Part shown: positions 52,613 through 61,278 of the stretch, one piece after another
Layout: each line of letters starts with the position of its first letter
Position numbering within the stretch: position 1 is the stretch's first letter
Origin: an uncultured Phocaeicola sp.
GTDB lineage: Bacteria > Bacteroidota > Bacteroidia > Bacteroidales > Bacteroidaceae
DNA length: 64,000 nt
Reading direction: 5' to 3'
Assembly: GCA_948566455.1 (NCBI GenBank)
Contig: CAOYQO010000005.1
Location: 102,869-166,868 of the forward strand
Notes under the pieces: generated by a model
Databases searched by the model: none
Told to the model about the DNA's origin: nothing
Seen by the model: the letters and a program-made list of their open reading frames with translations, nothing else
Translations under genes and position numbers: made by a program

Positions 52613-52640
52613 CATATTCCGGTCATAGGAAAAGGGTGAA

Positions 52641-55043
52641 TCACTCTTTCAATGGTAGATATTCATCCCATAATTTCAATGAGTGCAGATAACCGGTAAA
52701 GGGCCAGTCTCCTTCGGCATTGCGTCCCAATGTGATGAATTGTGACGGTTTCACCAGCAACTGGATATCTTTCTCACTGACTAATTTTCCATTGATATAA
52801 ACCTGTTCCATCCGCCCATCAAAGCAGATATAGATGTGCTGCCACTTTCCTGCCAATTCCTTCATGTCCTTATATCCTGCATCTTCATACCAGCCATAGT
52901 GATTGATTACTCCACAACGAGGCTCCGTGCCGTTGACCAACATGATTTTCTCCAATTCATCATGCGAGGTAGTAAAATCGGCCACACATTCATTTTCACT
53001 AATGGAATCATTCAGTACCCACGCCTCCAAGGTATAAGGAGCATTATCCTGCAAAGTGGCAGGAAGCATAAAACTGGAAGTATAGACCTGAGTACCCTCA
53101 AAATGAAATGCCTTTTTCCCTTTCACTTCTTTCACAACGAGAGGTAATTTCCGGGCTTCAAAATACCCTTTTACTCCTCGGTTTTCCAGATAAGGAACCG
53201 TATCGTTCACTACAAAATCATCGGCAGAAAGACTGACCACCAGCCCATGTTTCTGCTGATCAGCTACAGGCAGACGCACGATATCCGTTTCCGCATCGTA
53301 TGCCTTTTCCGCCGCTTCCTGTTTCCAATTGTAGTAACGGAAATTGGTAATGACCAAAGGTTCGGTGGAACTATGCAGCGTAATCGCTCCTGATGAAAGA
53401 CACGACCCCGCTTCATAACTCTGCCATTTACCTGACCTGTAAACCAACCCACTAACGGTATGCTCTTTGGACGAGGAGAGTAACGGATGACTATACTCCA
53501 ATGTAGTTCCCGGTTCCAGTACCAACGCATCACGCCCACCGATGCGCTGTATGCGTGCCGAACCTTCCTTCAAAGTAAAAGCCCCTCCCAGCATCCCTTC
53601 ATTGTTCTGCCATTCACGACCATTCCAATCGGCGGCGGTAAGTCCCAGCCATTGTTGCGGAGCCGATGCTTCCACACCCTCAAAGATTTTCAAGTTCCAG
53701 ACCGCCCCGCCAAATCCGTTCTTCTGTCCTCCGGTAAAGGTAAGGCGGACATAACGAGCCTTCACCTTGCCAAAATCGACCATCGGGCTGCCTGCCAGAC
53801 GATTATTCCGCTTATCAGCGAAAACAGACCAATGCTTGCCATCGACAGAAGTTTCAATTAAATATTGATAAAATTGTGTGCCATACTCAAATTGAGTCCA
53901 GATAGTTTGTATCTGCCGGGCAACACCCAAATCCATTTCTATCCACTCCTGTCCCATTCCACGAGGACGCCATAAAGTTCCGTTATTATCATCTACAGCA
54001 TATTCGGGACGGAAATCGGCATCATAAAAAGAAGAAGCCCTCACCTTAGCACCCAATGCCAGATTTTTTGATTTCACTACAGAAGATGCCAATGCACCTA
54101 TTCCGTCATGAGTGGGAATAAGGGGTTTAATACTTCCATCTTCGGCAAACTCCATACGGTCCACACAAAGCTGACGATGAAATCCGCGGTTGGAATGCGG
54201 ATTATCATGACGGTGATAGACCATATAATATTCATTGCCTTCTTTCAAAACGCTATGATGTCCCGGCCCATGAATTGTTCCGTCGGTATTGGTTTCAAGA
54301 ATACATCCCCGATAGGTGTACGGCCCCATAGGCTTGTCCGAAGTGGCATACTGCACCCGATAGGTGTGGTCGTGACAGGAACCCGAAGAATACATAAAAT
54401 AATAGATCCCCTTTCGTTTCATCACAAAGGGCGCTTCAAAAAAATCCGTGGCTTCCGTATTTGGAATCAGACGCGTTTCAGTAAAACTCTTCATATCGGA
54501 AGCCAGTTTTCCGGCTCCGCAACCGAAACCTTTATAAATTCCCCAAGTCCCCCAATACAAATATACAGAACCATCATCATCCACAAAGGTCTGCCCGTCC
54601 AATGTAATGGCATTCGTCACAAAACGGTCGGGTACAAGAACAGCCTCACTTTCGCCCAATATATTTTTCCAAGGACCACGCGGCGTTTCACTGACCCCGC
54701 AATGAATCATACAGGGCTGACAATAAAAATAATAATAATTCCCATCCGTATGTTTCATCACATCGGGAGCCCATATCCAATGACTGTCCGGCCAGTTCAT
54801 GGGCATTAACGTCCAGTTTACAAAATCCTTGCTGGTCCACACCTGTGCAGGACCGAAACCGGCCCCACTGCCATCCGTAGTGGCATACATATAATACGTA
54901 TCGCCAAACTTCTTCACCGTGGGATCGGCAAAATATCCGGGAATAATGGGATTCCCCGTACCCGAAGCATTAAAAGGCTTCTGAGCAAAACCTGTAGCAG
55001 CTCCCAACAATAAGGAAGCAACAACCAATCGTATCTTATTCAT
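52641..55043 (-). CDS. GH43 glycosidase with discoidin and LamG-like modules
   Basis: An 800-residue exported enzyme with a signal peptide (MNKIRLVVASLLLGAATGFA). The five-bladed GH43 propeller (about 22-310) has D40 in GYFADPTV (general base), the Asp of WAPDVMK and the Glu of FFEAPFVM (general acid). An F5/8 type C-like module follows (about 325-460, ARYVRLTFTGG), then a linker and a C-terminal concanavalin/LamG-like domain (about 610-795, YTLEAWVLND). GH43 enzymes with this start act on alpha-L-arabinofuranosides or beta-xylosides/galactosides; the GH127 and GH97 neighbours favour arabinose or galactose side chains. It is 36 bp after GH97. Confidence 0.88.
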   Translation of the reverse strand: MNKIRLVVASLLLGAATGFAQKPFNASGTGNPIIPGYFADPTVKKFGDTYYMYATTDGSGAGFGPAQVWTSKDFVNWTLMPMNWPDSHWIWAPDVMKHTDGNYYYFYCQPCMIHCGVSETPRGPWKNILGESEAVLVPDRFVTNAITLDGQTFVDDDGSVYLYWGTWGIYKGFGCGAGKLASDMKSFTETRLIPNTEATDFFEAPFVMKRKGIYYFMYSSGSCHDHTYRVQYATSDKPMGPYTYRGCILETNTDGTIHGPGHHSVLKEGNEYYMVYHRHDNPHSNRGFHRQLCVDRMEFAEDGSIKPLIPTHDGIGALASSVVKSKNLALGAKVRASSFYDADFRPEYAVDDNNGTLWRPRGMGQEWIEMDLGVARQIQTIWTQFEYGTQFYQYLIETSVDGKHWSVFADKRNNRLAGSPMVDFGKVKARYVRLTFTGGQKNGFGGAVWNLKIFEGVEASAPQQWLGLTAADWNGREWQNNEGMLGGAFTLKEGSARIQRIGGRDALVLEPGTTLEYSHPLLSSSKEHTVSGLVYRSGKWQSYEAGSCLSSGAITLHSSTEPLVITNFRYYNWKQEAAEKAYDAETDIVRLPVADQQKHGLVVSLSADDFVVNDTVPYLENRGVKGYFEARKLPLVVKEVKGKKAFHFEGTQVYTSSFMLPATLQDNAPYTLEAWVLNDSISENECVADFTTSHDELEKIMLVNGTEPRCGVINHYGWYEDAGYKDMKELAGKWQHIYICFDGRMEQVYINGKLVSEKDIQLLVKPSQFITLGRNAEGDWPFTGYLHSLKLWDEYLPLKE

Positions 55044-55079
55044 CTCTATATAGCAAAATTCTATTTGTCCCTGCGACGC

Positions 55080-57803
55080 TTATTCATGCACCACATTATG
55101 AATGGGAATTTCTATCTCATAAAAATATTCCTGCAACAACCGGTACATATCCGGATCATACGTCTTCAGTTTCGTGCGGCGGTTCACCCAGTTATGAACT
55201 CCGTTTGCAGGTTCGGCATAGCGGTTACAGTTAAAGAAAGACTGTACGCACTCGGCAAAGTATTCCTCTTTATTGCTCACTGCATACGTCTTTTCCCACA
55301 GCCCTTTCCGGATTGCATTCTGACGAAGTGCCTCCAAACGCTCATTAAAGTCTGGCTCCACTCCCACTATACCTACCGTATGAATAAGGTGAGCGAACTC
55401 ATGAATCAGGATATTCTCACCTACATATTTATCCTGCGGCAATGCCAGCAGATTCTCTTCTCCGCAACTGGATGAAAATTCATCTTCCGGTGCTCCGCCA
55501 AAACCACGGGCACGCCAGTTCCAATATTTAATGCTGTCCTCACAATTGCAGATATGGGCAAACTCCGGCAAATCGCAAGTTTCCTCATCCTTACCGATAA
55601 CCATGACGTGGCAACCTTTCTTCACCATGTGCGCCTTCACATCCGGACGTTTTGCCAACATCAAACTGATGATATCACAGGCTTTCAATAAGGCCTCATC
55701 GCTCACCTTCCCGGAAGAGGTGACATACAGACCTTCTGTTTCTATGTATTTCTGATAGAAAGAAGGAATATTTTTCCCTTCAGGGATACTGGTAACCTGT
55801 CCGTGAACAGGGCAAAGCTCCAACTTCATGGCAAATCCGCCTCCCGATGCCAGATGCAAAGTCAACCGGCTGTCCTTATCAATCCGGATGGTTTCCTTGC
55901 GATAGTCCTCGGCCTGCTTATTGGCATTCACACCGTCTTTAAACAAAACAGCCGTATAAGACATTCCTTCGGGAAGGAAAGAGAAATCGAGCTGCACATC
56001 ACGTTCATCCCAATTGGTCATACCGCCGATATACCAGTTCACATCCTTCTTACGCACCGTTACAATATATTTTCCCAACTCGCCCGAAGCAATAAAAGTA
56101 GAATCCACCTCCACAGGCAGAGAAGCTATGAAATCCACACATTCCTGCTCATTCAGATAGTTGGTAGGCGCATCACACAACATGGTAAAAGGAGAATCGT
56201 GTACAATATAGGCAGCCAGCTGATGACACCGGGTTCCCATGCTGGCCGGTGTGTAATACATGGCGCGCCAATCTGCCTTCGTGGCATTGCGCATAGCTCC
56301 CGGCGTATAATCCACCGGTCCCGCCATCATACGGATATAGGGGAAAGTAACATCATAAAGAGGCATATTATTCTTGATATCCGTCCATTTCACCTCTTCC
56401 ATGCCGAACACGCTTTCAAAATTGATAATATGGGGGTAGGTACGGTTGATACCTGTCGGTTTGTAAATGCCGTGCAGATCAAGGGTTAATTTATACCGGG
56501 CCGTCATCTCAGCGATGCGATACACCATTTCGACGGCAGTCTGATCATCACGATCCAGGAAATCCACCTTAAAACCTTTGATTCCCATATCCGCATATTT
56601 CTTACAAGCTGCTTCCAATTGGCTGTCGAGTACATTAAACACCGTCCAAAGCACTATTTCCACCCCTTTGGATTTGCCGTATGCTATCAGCTCCGTCAAA
56701 TCAAGTTCGGGAATAACGGTCAGCATATCCCCGCTCTTCGGATCATACCATCCTTCATCCAACACAATAAACTCCAATCCGTTCCGGCTGGCGAAATCGA
56801 TATAATATTTATACGTATCCATGTTGATACCGGCTTTAAACGGCACTCCTTTCAGATTCCAGTCATTCCACCAATCCCATGCCACTTTGCCTGTCTTTAT
56901 CCATGAGGTATCACCGATACGGTTGGGAGAAGCCAGAGCATAGACCAGGTTGTTGACCGGCATATCCGTATCCTTCTCCGTAATGGCCAACACACGCCAC
57001 GGATAGGAACGGGAGCCACGGCTACGGGATATAAAATCGGTAGTTTCAGTTACATATTCCTGCTTCCGCCAAGGATAAAAGTCTGTTTTAGCCGGATAAG
57101 GAGCAAAGACACCTTTCAATCCATACTTTCCCTGCTGTGACTGCACAAACATGCCCGGATAAGCTTCGAGGTCGGACTCCAACAGGGTCAGTTTTACGCT
57201 GCCGCAATCCACGGTAACCGGAAGAAAAGCCAGTTTAGGCTGTGCTTTTGACAGAGGAATGATGTCATATACATTCTGATAAGCCATCGCCATCGGTTTT
57301 TTATCATTGGTGGTATAAGGAAGATAAGCCGTATAATCTTCCTTAAAATTAAACTCGGCCTGTTCCTCCTTTATAATGATATCCGAAGATTGTGTGGTAT
57401 AGAATCGATAGGCGACTCCCTCATTGTATGCACGGAAGATGATTCCGAACCCGCCTTTCAGCTTCAAGTCGAGTTCGTTGCCTGTTGCAACGAACTCCTT
57501 GAAACGGTAAAAAGGTGATTCTATGTTATCCTTTATCTTTCTCCTTCTTTCCCCTGTGATACGGGGAGTTTTACCTACTATAGTTCCGTTTTCCAGAACC
57601 AAACCTATATTAGAGTGTGAGAGAATTGTATCATTTCCATGCATCACTTGGTAGGCCAGTTCGTTTCCGGCGCTGATTTCCACTTTCAATGTTCCATCGG
57701 GTGAAGAGAGTACATATTTCTTTTCCTTGGCTGCAAATGAAGCATTTCCAATCAATAAAAGCAAAGATAAAATTGCAAGATAGAGTTTCTTGTTGTTTTT
57801 CAT
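55080..57803 (-). CDS. GH97 glycosidase fused to a zinc-metallopeptidase-like domain
   Basis: A 907-residue exported protein with a signal peptide (ends GNASFA). Residues about 28-660 are a complete GH97 unit: an N-terminal beta-sandwich, a (beta/alpha)8 barrel with GFKVDFLDRDDQ (where retaining GH97 enzymes carry their nucleophile Asp) and FESVFGMEEVKW, and a C-terminal beta-sheet. GH97 members are alpha-galactosidases, alpha-glucosidases or beta-L-arabinopyranosidases. Residues about 665-907 are extra. They contain HEFAHLIH with H801-E802-x2-H805 and a downstream NKEEYFAE block (E846, E847, E851), the arrangement of a gluzincin metallopeptidase, so the zinc site looks complete. The fusion is unusual. 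First gene of the enzyme operon. Confidence 0.85.
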   Translation of the reverse strand: MKNNKKLYLAILSLLLLIGNASFAAKEKKYVLSSPDGTLKVEISAGNELAYQVMHGNDTILSHSNIGLVLENGTIVGKTPRITGERRRKIKDNIESPFYRFKEFVATGNELDLKLKGGFGIIFRAYNEGVAYRFYTTQSSDIIIKEEQAEFNFKEDYTAYLPYTTNDKKPMAMAYQNVYDIIPLSKAQPKLAFLPVTVDCGSVKLTLLESDLEAYPGMFVQSQQGKYGLKGVFAPYPAKTDFYPWRKQEYVTETTDFISRSRGSRSYPWRVLAITEKDTDMPVNNLVYALASPNRIGDTSWIKTGKVAWDWWNDWNLKGVPFKAGINMDTYKYYIDFASRNGLEFIVLDEGWYDPKSGDMLTVIPELDLTELIAYGKSKGVEIVLWTVFNVLDSQLEAACKKYADMGIKGFKVDFLDRDDQTAVEMVYRIAEMTARYKLTLDLHGIYKPTGINRTYPHIINFESVFGMEEVKWTDIKNNMPLYDVTFPYIRMMAGPVDYTPGAMRNATKADWRAMYYTPASMGTRCHQLAAYIVHDSPFTMLCDAPTNYLNEQECVDFIASLPVEVDSTFIASGELGKYIVTVRKKDVNWYIGGMTNWDERDVQLDFSFLPEGMSYTAVLFKDGVNANKQAEDYRKETIRIDKDSRLTLHLASGGGFAMKLELCPVHGQVTSIPEGKNIPSFYQKYIETEGLYVTSSGKVSDEALLKACDIISLMLAKRPDVKAHMVKKGCHVMVIGKDEETCDLPEFAHICNCEDSIKYWNWRARGFGGAPEDEFSSSCGEENLLALPQDKYVGENILIHEFAHLIHTVGIVGVEPDFNERLEALRQNAIRKGLWEKTYAVSNKEEYFAECVQSFFNCNRYAEPANGVHNWVNRRTKLKTYDPDMYRLLQEYFYEIEIPIHNVVHE

Positions 57804-57833
57804 AATCTATCGGTTGTATACATTGTTCACTTG

Positions 57834-57841
57834 CAAAGTAA
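57834..57841 (-). promoter_or_regulatory. Probable -7 element of the GH97 operon
   Basis: TTACTTTG on the minus strand, one mismatch to TAnnTTTG (the same variant as in front of rnr), 30 bp before the GH97 start. Confidence 0.45.
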
Positions 57842-58064
57842 AATAAAAAAATTACAAGAAAGGGAATATATAATATAATGTAATGGCAGAATCGTCCAAT
57901 AAATCTCATTTTATGGATTTGACAGTTAGGCGGTTGTACTATTCTTCCATTCGTTTAGACTATTTTTTTATCGGGTGGAAGAGCGAATAGGAATACCTAT
58001 TTTCAGTGTCTACCCTAAATATCCGGTACCATATTATCCAAAGTCCTCCTGACTTAATACTATT

Positions 58065-58099
58065 AATGGAACCTGTTCCAATGAAGAACAGATTCCATT
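58065..58099 (-). terminator. Terminator-like hairpin after the SusCD-DUF4859 operon
   Basis: AATGGAA-c-CTGTTC / GAACAG-a-TTCCATT, with 13 pairs, one mismatch and a 7-nt loop, 15 bp after the DUF4859 stop. No T-run follows, so it may only attenuate transcription between the binding-protein and enzyme halves of the PUL. Confidence 0.6.
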
Positions 58100-58113
58100 G
58101 TTTACCAAGTATA

Positions 58114-59124
58114 TTATTCCATTGTTCCCGAGACAATAAATTCAACATATCGGCTATGATCCTCTATCATCGCATATACAAAATGCGCCTTTATAGTGGT
58201 TCCTGAGGCAATATTAACATAGCGTCCCACAAAAACACTTCCTTCACCAGATTCAATAAAGTAGACACAATTATCTCCATACGATGAAACATTCGATTTT
58301 CCGTCAAACCAATAACCAAGACCATTGGCTGTATACTCGCTAGTTTCATCCCAAGTCCCGTCTTCCTTAACGGGGTACATAGCAATTGTAGGAGTTATGG
58401 AAGAGTCACCTCTAGCATCTCCGCTGTTCTTTACTTGTTTTGAAAATTCGTCTACGGATAATCCGATACATGGTTCTATAGCATCGGCATAATCTGCAAA
58501 GTTGATTGAAAATCCCGCATAATCTCCTGCTGCCAATGTACCACTTATTACAATTTTAGAGGGGTCAGTAACAGTTACATCAAAAGAAAAACGAATATAA
58601 TCATCAAAGTCGGCACCATTGTTTATAGCAAATCCGACATTAATCGACATAATTGTACCTACAGAAGCGGTTTCGAGCACATTAAGAACCAGCTCCTTCT
58701 TTGTTGCATCCAACTCAATACTAGCTATACCAGAAGCTGCATCACAAACACCGCCTGCCGTATTATAGTACCAACCGTTGGTACCCTTGGTAGGAGCTGT
58801 TCTATTCCAACAGTTTTTCGATATATTGATAGGATAAAACACCACACTCCCATTAGACAATGCAGCCAACGTCTCATCTACCGTCATTCCCAAATACGTA
58901 TGAAACTTTTCTGCATAATCAGTCAGTTTAACCGTCTTCGCTTCCAAACGGCTGATGGGAAACTCTGCTTTGGTAGAAACCACAGCATCCGCATTCGTCT
59001 TCAGATAGGGGTTTTCATTCTCCCCGTACACATGCTTGCTGGTAGCATCCTCCGGATCCGTACTGCATGCAGCCAGTGACAGAGTGAAACAAGCAATTAA
59101 AGCATATATAAAATTCTTTTTCAT
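58114..59124 (-). CDS. DUF4859 surface lipoprotein (probable glycan binder)
   Basis: A 336-residue lipoprotein with lipobox Cys20 (LSLAAC), followed by STDPED, fitting surface export. Two similar beta-sandwich DUF4859 modules follow (about 55-190 and 195-330). Both have the pattern F...YA...GLSVDE/MTVDETLAAL, then YPI/YPV, then GYWF/GWYY. The position directly after SusD and a small orphan is that of SusE/SusF-like surface glycan-binding proteins, so substrate binding is inferred. It is 16 bp after the upstream gene. Confidence 0.78.
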   Translation of the reverse strand: MKKNFIYALIACFTLSLAACSTDPEDATSKHVYGENENPYLKTNADAVVSTKAEFPISRLEAKTVKLTDYAEKFHTYLGMTVDETLAALSNGSVVFYPINISKNCWNRTAPTKGTNGWYYNTAGGVCDAASGIASIELDATKKELVLNVLETASVGTIMSINVGFAINNGADFDDYIRFSFDVTVTDPSKIVISGTLAAGDYAGFSINFADYADAIEPCIGLSVDEFSKQVKNSGDARGDSSITPTIAMYPVKEDGTWDETSEYTANGLGYWFDGKSNVSSYGDNCVYFIESGEGSVFVGRYVNIASGTTIKAHFVYAMIEDHSRYVEFIVSGTME

Positions 59125-59140
59125 CGTACTATTCTTTTTA

Positions 59141-59566
59141 TTAATCTGTTATCATTATAGTTATTACTGTAGTAGCATTAGGATCCAATGGTATTACATC
59201 TTGAAACGTATCTATTGAACTAATTTTTACAATTTTATCATATCCTAAACTATTAGTTATATGCAAGCTACGATAGTGTACTCCTGATTCAAAAGGTCCA
59301 GATATTCGAAAAGATAACATTACTAAATTGGGACCGATAATAACAGGGGTTTCTACTATTGAGTTTATCCCATTATAATTAGAGATGATGCCTCTCACTG
59401 GAGATGATACCTCTATTGTCACCGGAGTTTGATGAGAGCCTAAAGTTTTTATCATTGAAACCCTGACCAAATGTGGATATGAAGAATTTATTTTATTTTC
59501 CAAATTCCCTGCATAAACATGCAATAAGTGGCAAACCATATATATGAAAAGAATATACTTTCTCAT
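59141..59566 (-). CDS. Small secreted protein of unknown function within the PUL
   Basis: A 141-residue protein with a signal peptide (MRKYILFIYMVCHLLHVYAG) and a beta-rich Ser/Thr/Ile-rich body (VTIEVSSPVRGIISNYNG; VMLSFRISGPFESGVHY) that looks like a single Ig/FnIII-like beta-sandwich. It has no lipobox, so it is periplasmic or secreted. I recognise no family. It lies 24 bp after SusD and 16 bp before the DUF4859 gene. Its codons are A+T-richer than its neighbours, which may mean recent acquisition. Confidence 0.65.
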   Translation of the reverse strand: MRKYILFIYMVCHLLHVYAGNLENKINSSYPHLVRVSMIKTLGSHQTPVTIEVSSPVRGIISNYNGINSIVETPVIIGPNLVMLSFRISGPFESGVHYRSLHITNSLGYDKIVKISSIDTFQDVIPLDPNATTVITIMITD

Positions 59567-59590
59567 AATTTTAATTTTATAATTTTTAAT

Positions 59591-61258
59591 CTAATATCCC
59601 GGATTCTGCTTCAACTTAATGTTGCCATCCAATGCAGACTTAGGTAACGGAAAAATATCACAATGCCTGTCTGTCTTATCCGTCTTCGCATCTTTGCAAA
59701 ACCATGACTTGCCATTATATACATTCTGATTGGTTCCGTTTATACGGAAACGGATCAAGTCCTGACGACGGTGATGCTCTGCCACAAACTCCCAGGCCAG
59801 TTCGTCCAACAAACCACCCAGTTCAATATCATCGCCCCCTTCTTCTGTGATAATCCAGTTATCGGCTTCTCCCATGATTCCCTGATTCTCCCGATGTCCG
59901 TAGTTATAACGGCTGCCACCCTTCAATTGAGCTACAGTAACCGTTGCTTTACCGGGATCGGACTTGAAGGCACGTTGGCGTACAGCTGTTACCAAATCGG
60001 CCGCCACTTGCTCGCTTTCTCCATTGTAACCACCTAAACGAAGCAAGCACTCCGCTTTAATAAAATAAGCATCAGCCAAACGGAAGAAAGGCACATCATC
60101 ATAAGAAGTTCCATAGTCGCCTGAAAGTATTTCATATTTCACCAAGCGTTCACTTTCAAAGGGATAGCAACCGGGGTTGTCTATACTGTGTAATTCCCGA
60201 GTATATACCAACGGTTCACTGTCCACATAAATGGGAGCACCGGCATAGTCATATTGCTGTCCTGATATCCAACAGTCTTTATAGCGACTGTCTTTTTCAT
60301 CGTATGTTTCCAGAAATTGAGGAAGAACAGCCGCTCCACCGGTAGCCCATCCGTTAAACTGCCACGTTGCACGTCCGGCTACATGCATCCACATATTTGC
60401 CATATAGTTACCTCCGGCGTATTTAAACTCAAACGGAATACCAAAGATAATTTCAGGCGAACCGGAAATATCTTCTCTAAAATTATCCGAATAATTCGGA
60501 GCCAAAGAGAACTTGCCACTGTTAATCACTTCATTTACCTCATCAATAGCCTTTCCGTAATAAGAATTATCAGAGTAATCATTGAACCATGCATTGTGGT
60601 TCAAATACATTTTTGCCAGAAGCATATTGATGGCATAGTCGTTCAGCTTACCCATTTCTACTTTTGTTCCACATTTCCCCTTTACATCCGTCAACTCACT
60701 GATCAGGAAATCCCACATCTGTTGGGGAGTTGCCTGTTCGGGCAACCATCCGTCTTCATGTTCATATTGCGTATCCAATGGGATGTTGCGGAACAAATCG
60801 AATAAAATATAATAATAAAGAGCGCGATAAGCCCTTAATTGCGAAGAAGTGGTTATATCAGCAGCAATGACTTCATCTGCCAACAGTTTGTTACAGGCAT
60901 TGATACCGGCATAGTTACGGTTCCATGTATCATTGAAATGGGCTATCTGTGAATGGAACTGATGTTTGTGCATAGACACGTACAAATCCCCCCAGCCGAT
61001 ACTGATCCGATAAGGAATACACCATGAATCGGACGACTGGTCCATCATATCGGCATAACTATACCATCCCCAATACACATCACGAAGACTGCTGTATACC
61101 GGAGCAAACATGGCCGCCCGGTCTTTTTCTGTAAACTCATACTTCTCGGAAGCAATCGTATCATAAATCGTTTCGCTCAAATCTGTACAACTGCCCAAAG
61201 ACAAGGTACAAGCTCCTATCGCTGAAGCCCAAAGTGCTTTATTGAATATTGTTTTCAT
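59591..61258 (-). CDS. SusD/RagB-family glycan-binding lipoprotein (second PUL)
   Basis: A 555-residue lipoprotein with lipobox Cys24 (LSLGSC), followed by TDLSETIYD. It has the helical SusD fold with the C-terminal block LAWEFVAEHHRRQDLIRF, typical of the family, and ends in a Lys/Asn/Pro-Gly-Tyr tail (KLKQNPGY), common in SusD proteins. It is 20 bp downstream of its SusC partner. It differs clearly from the first SusD in the window, so the two systems import different ligands. Confidence 0.93.
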   Translation of the reverse strand: MKTIFNKALWASAIGACTLSLGSCTDLSETIYDTIASEKYEFTEKDRAAMFAPVYSSLRDVYWGWYSYADMMDQSSDSWCIPYRISIGWGDLYVSMHKHQFHSQIAHFNDTWNRNYAGINACNKLLADEVIAADITTSSQLRAYRALYYYILFDLFRNIPLDTQYEHEDGWLPEQATPQQMWDFLISELTDVKGKCGTKVEMGKLNDYAINMLLAKMYLNHNAWFNDYSDNSYYGKAIDEVNEVINSGKFSLAPNYSDNFREDISGSPEIIFGIPFEFKYAGGNYMANMWMHVAGRATWQFNGWATGGAAVLPQFLETYDEKDSRYKDCWISGQQYDYAGAPIYVDSEPLVYTRELHSIDNPGCYPFESERLVKYEILSGDYGTSYDDVPFFRLADAYFIKAECLLRLGGYNGESEQVAADLVTAVRQRAFKSDPGKATVTVAQLKGGSRYNYGHRENQGIMGEADNWIITEEGGDDIELGGLLDELAWEFVAEHHRRQDLIRFRINGTNQNVYNGKSWFCKDAKTDKTDRHCDIFPLPKSALDGNIKLKQNPGY

Positions 61259-61278
61259 GTTAGTTCTTCATTTAAAAG

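Larger units (their letters stand above)
57804..58113. other. Intergenic region between GH97 and the DUF4859 gene
   Basis: 310 bp holding the GH97 promoter box (57834-57841) and the terminator-like hairpin at 58065-58099. No gene is seen; an overlapping minus-strand frame is a run-on with no ribosome-binding site. Confidence 0.5.

Noticed and set aside
57960..58148. A 62-residue minus-strand frame between GH97 and the DUF4859 gene
   Set aside because: It overlaps the end of the DUF4859 gene and runs through its hairpin, with no ribosome-binding site or recognisable protein features.
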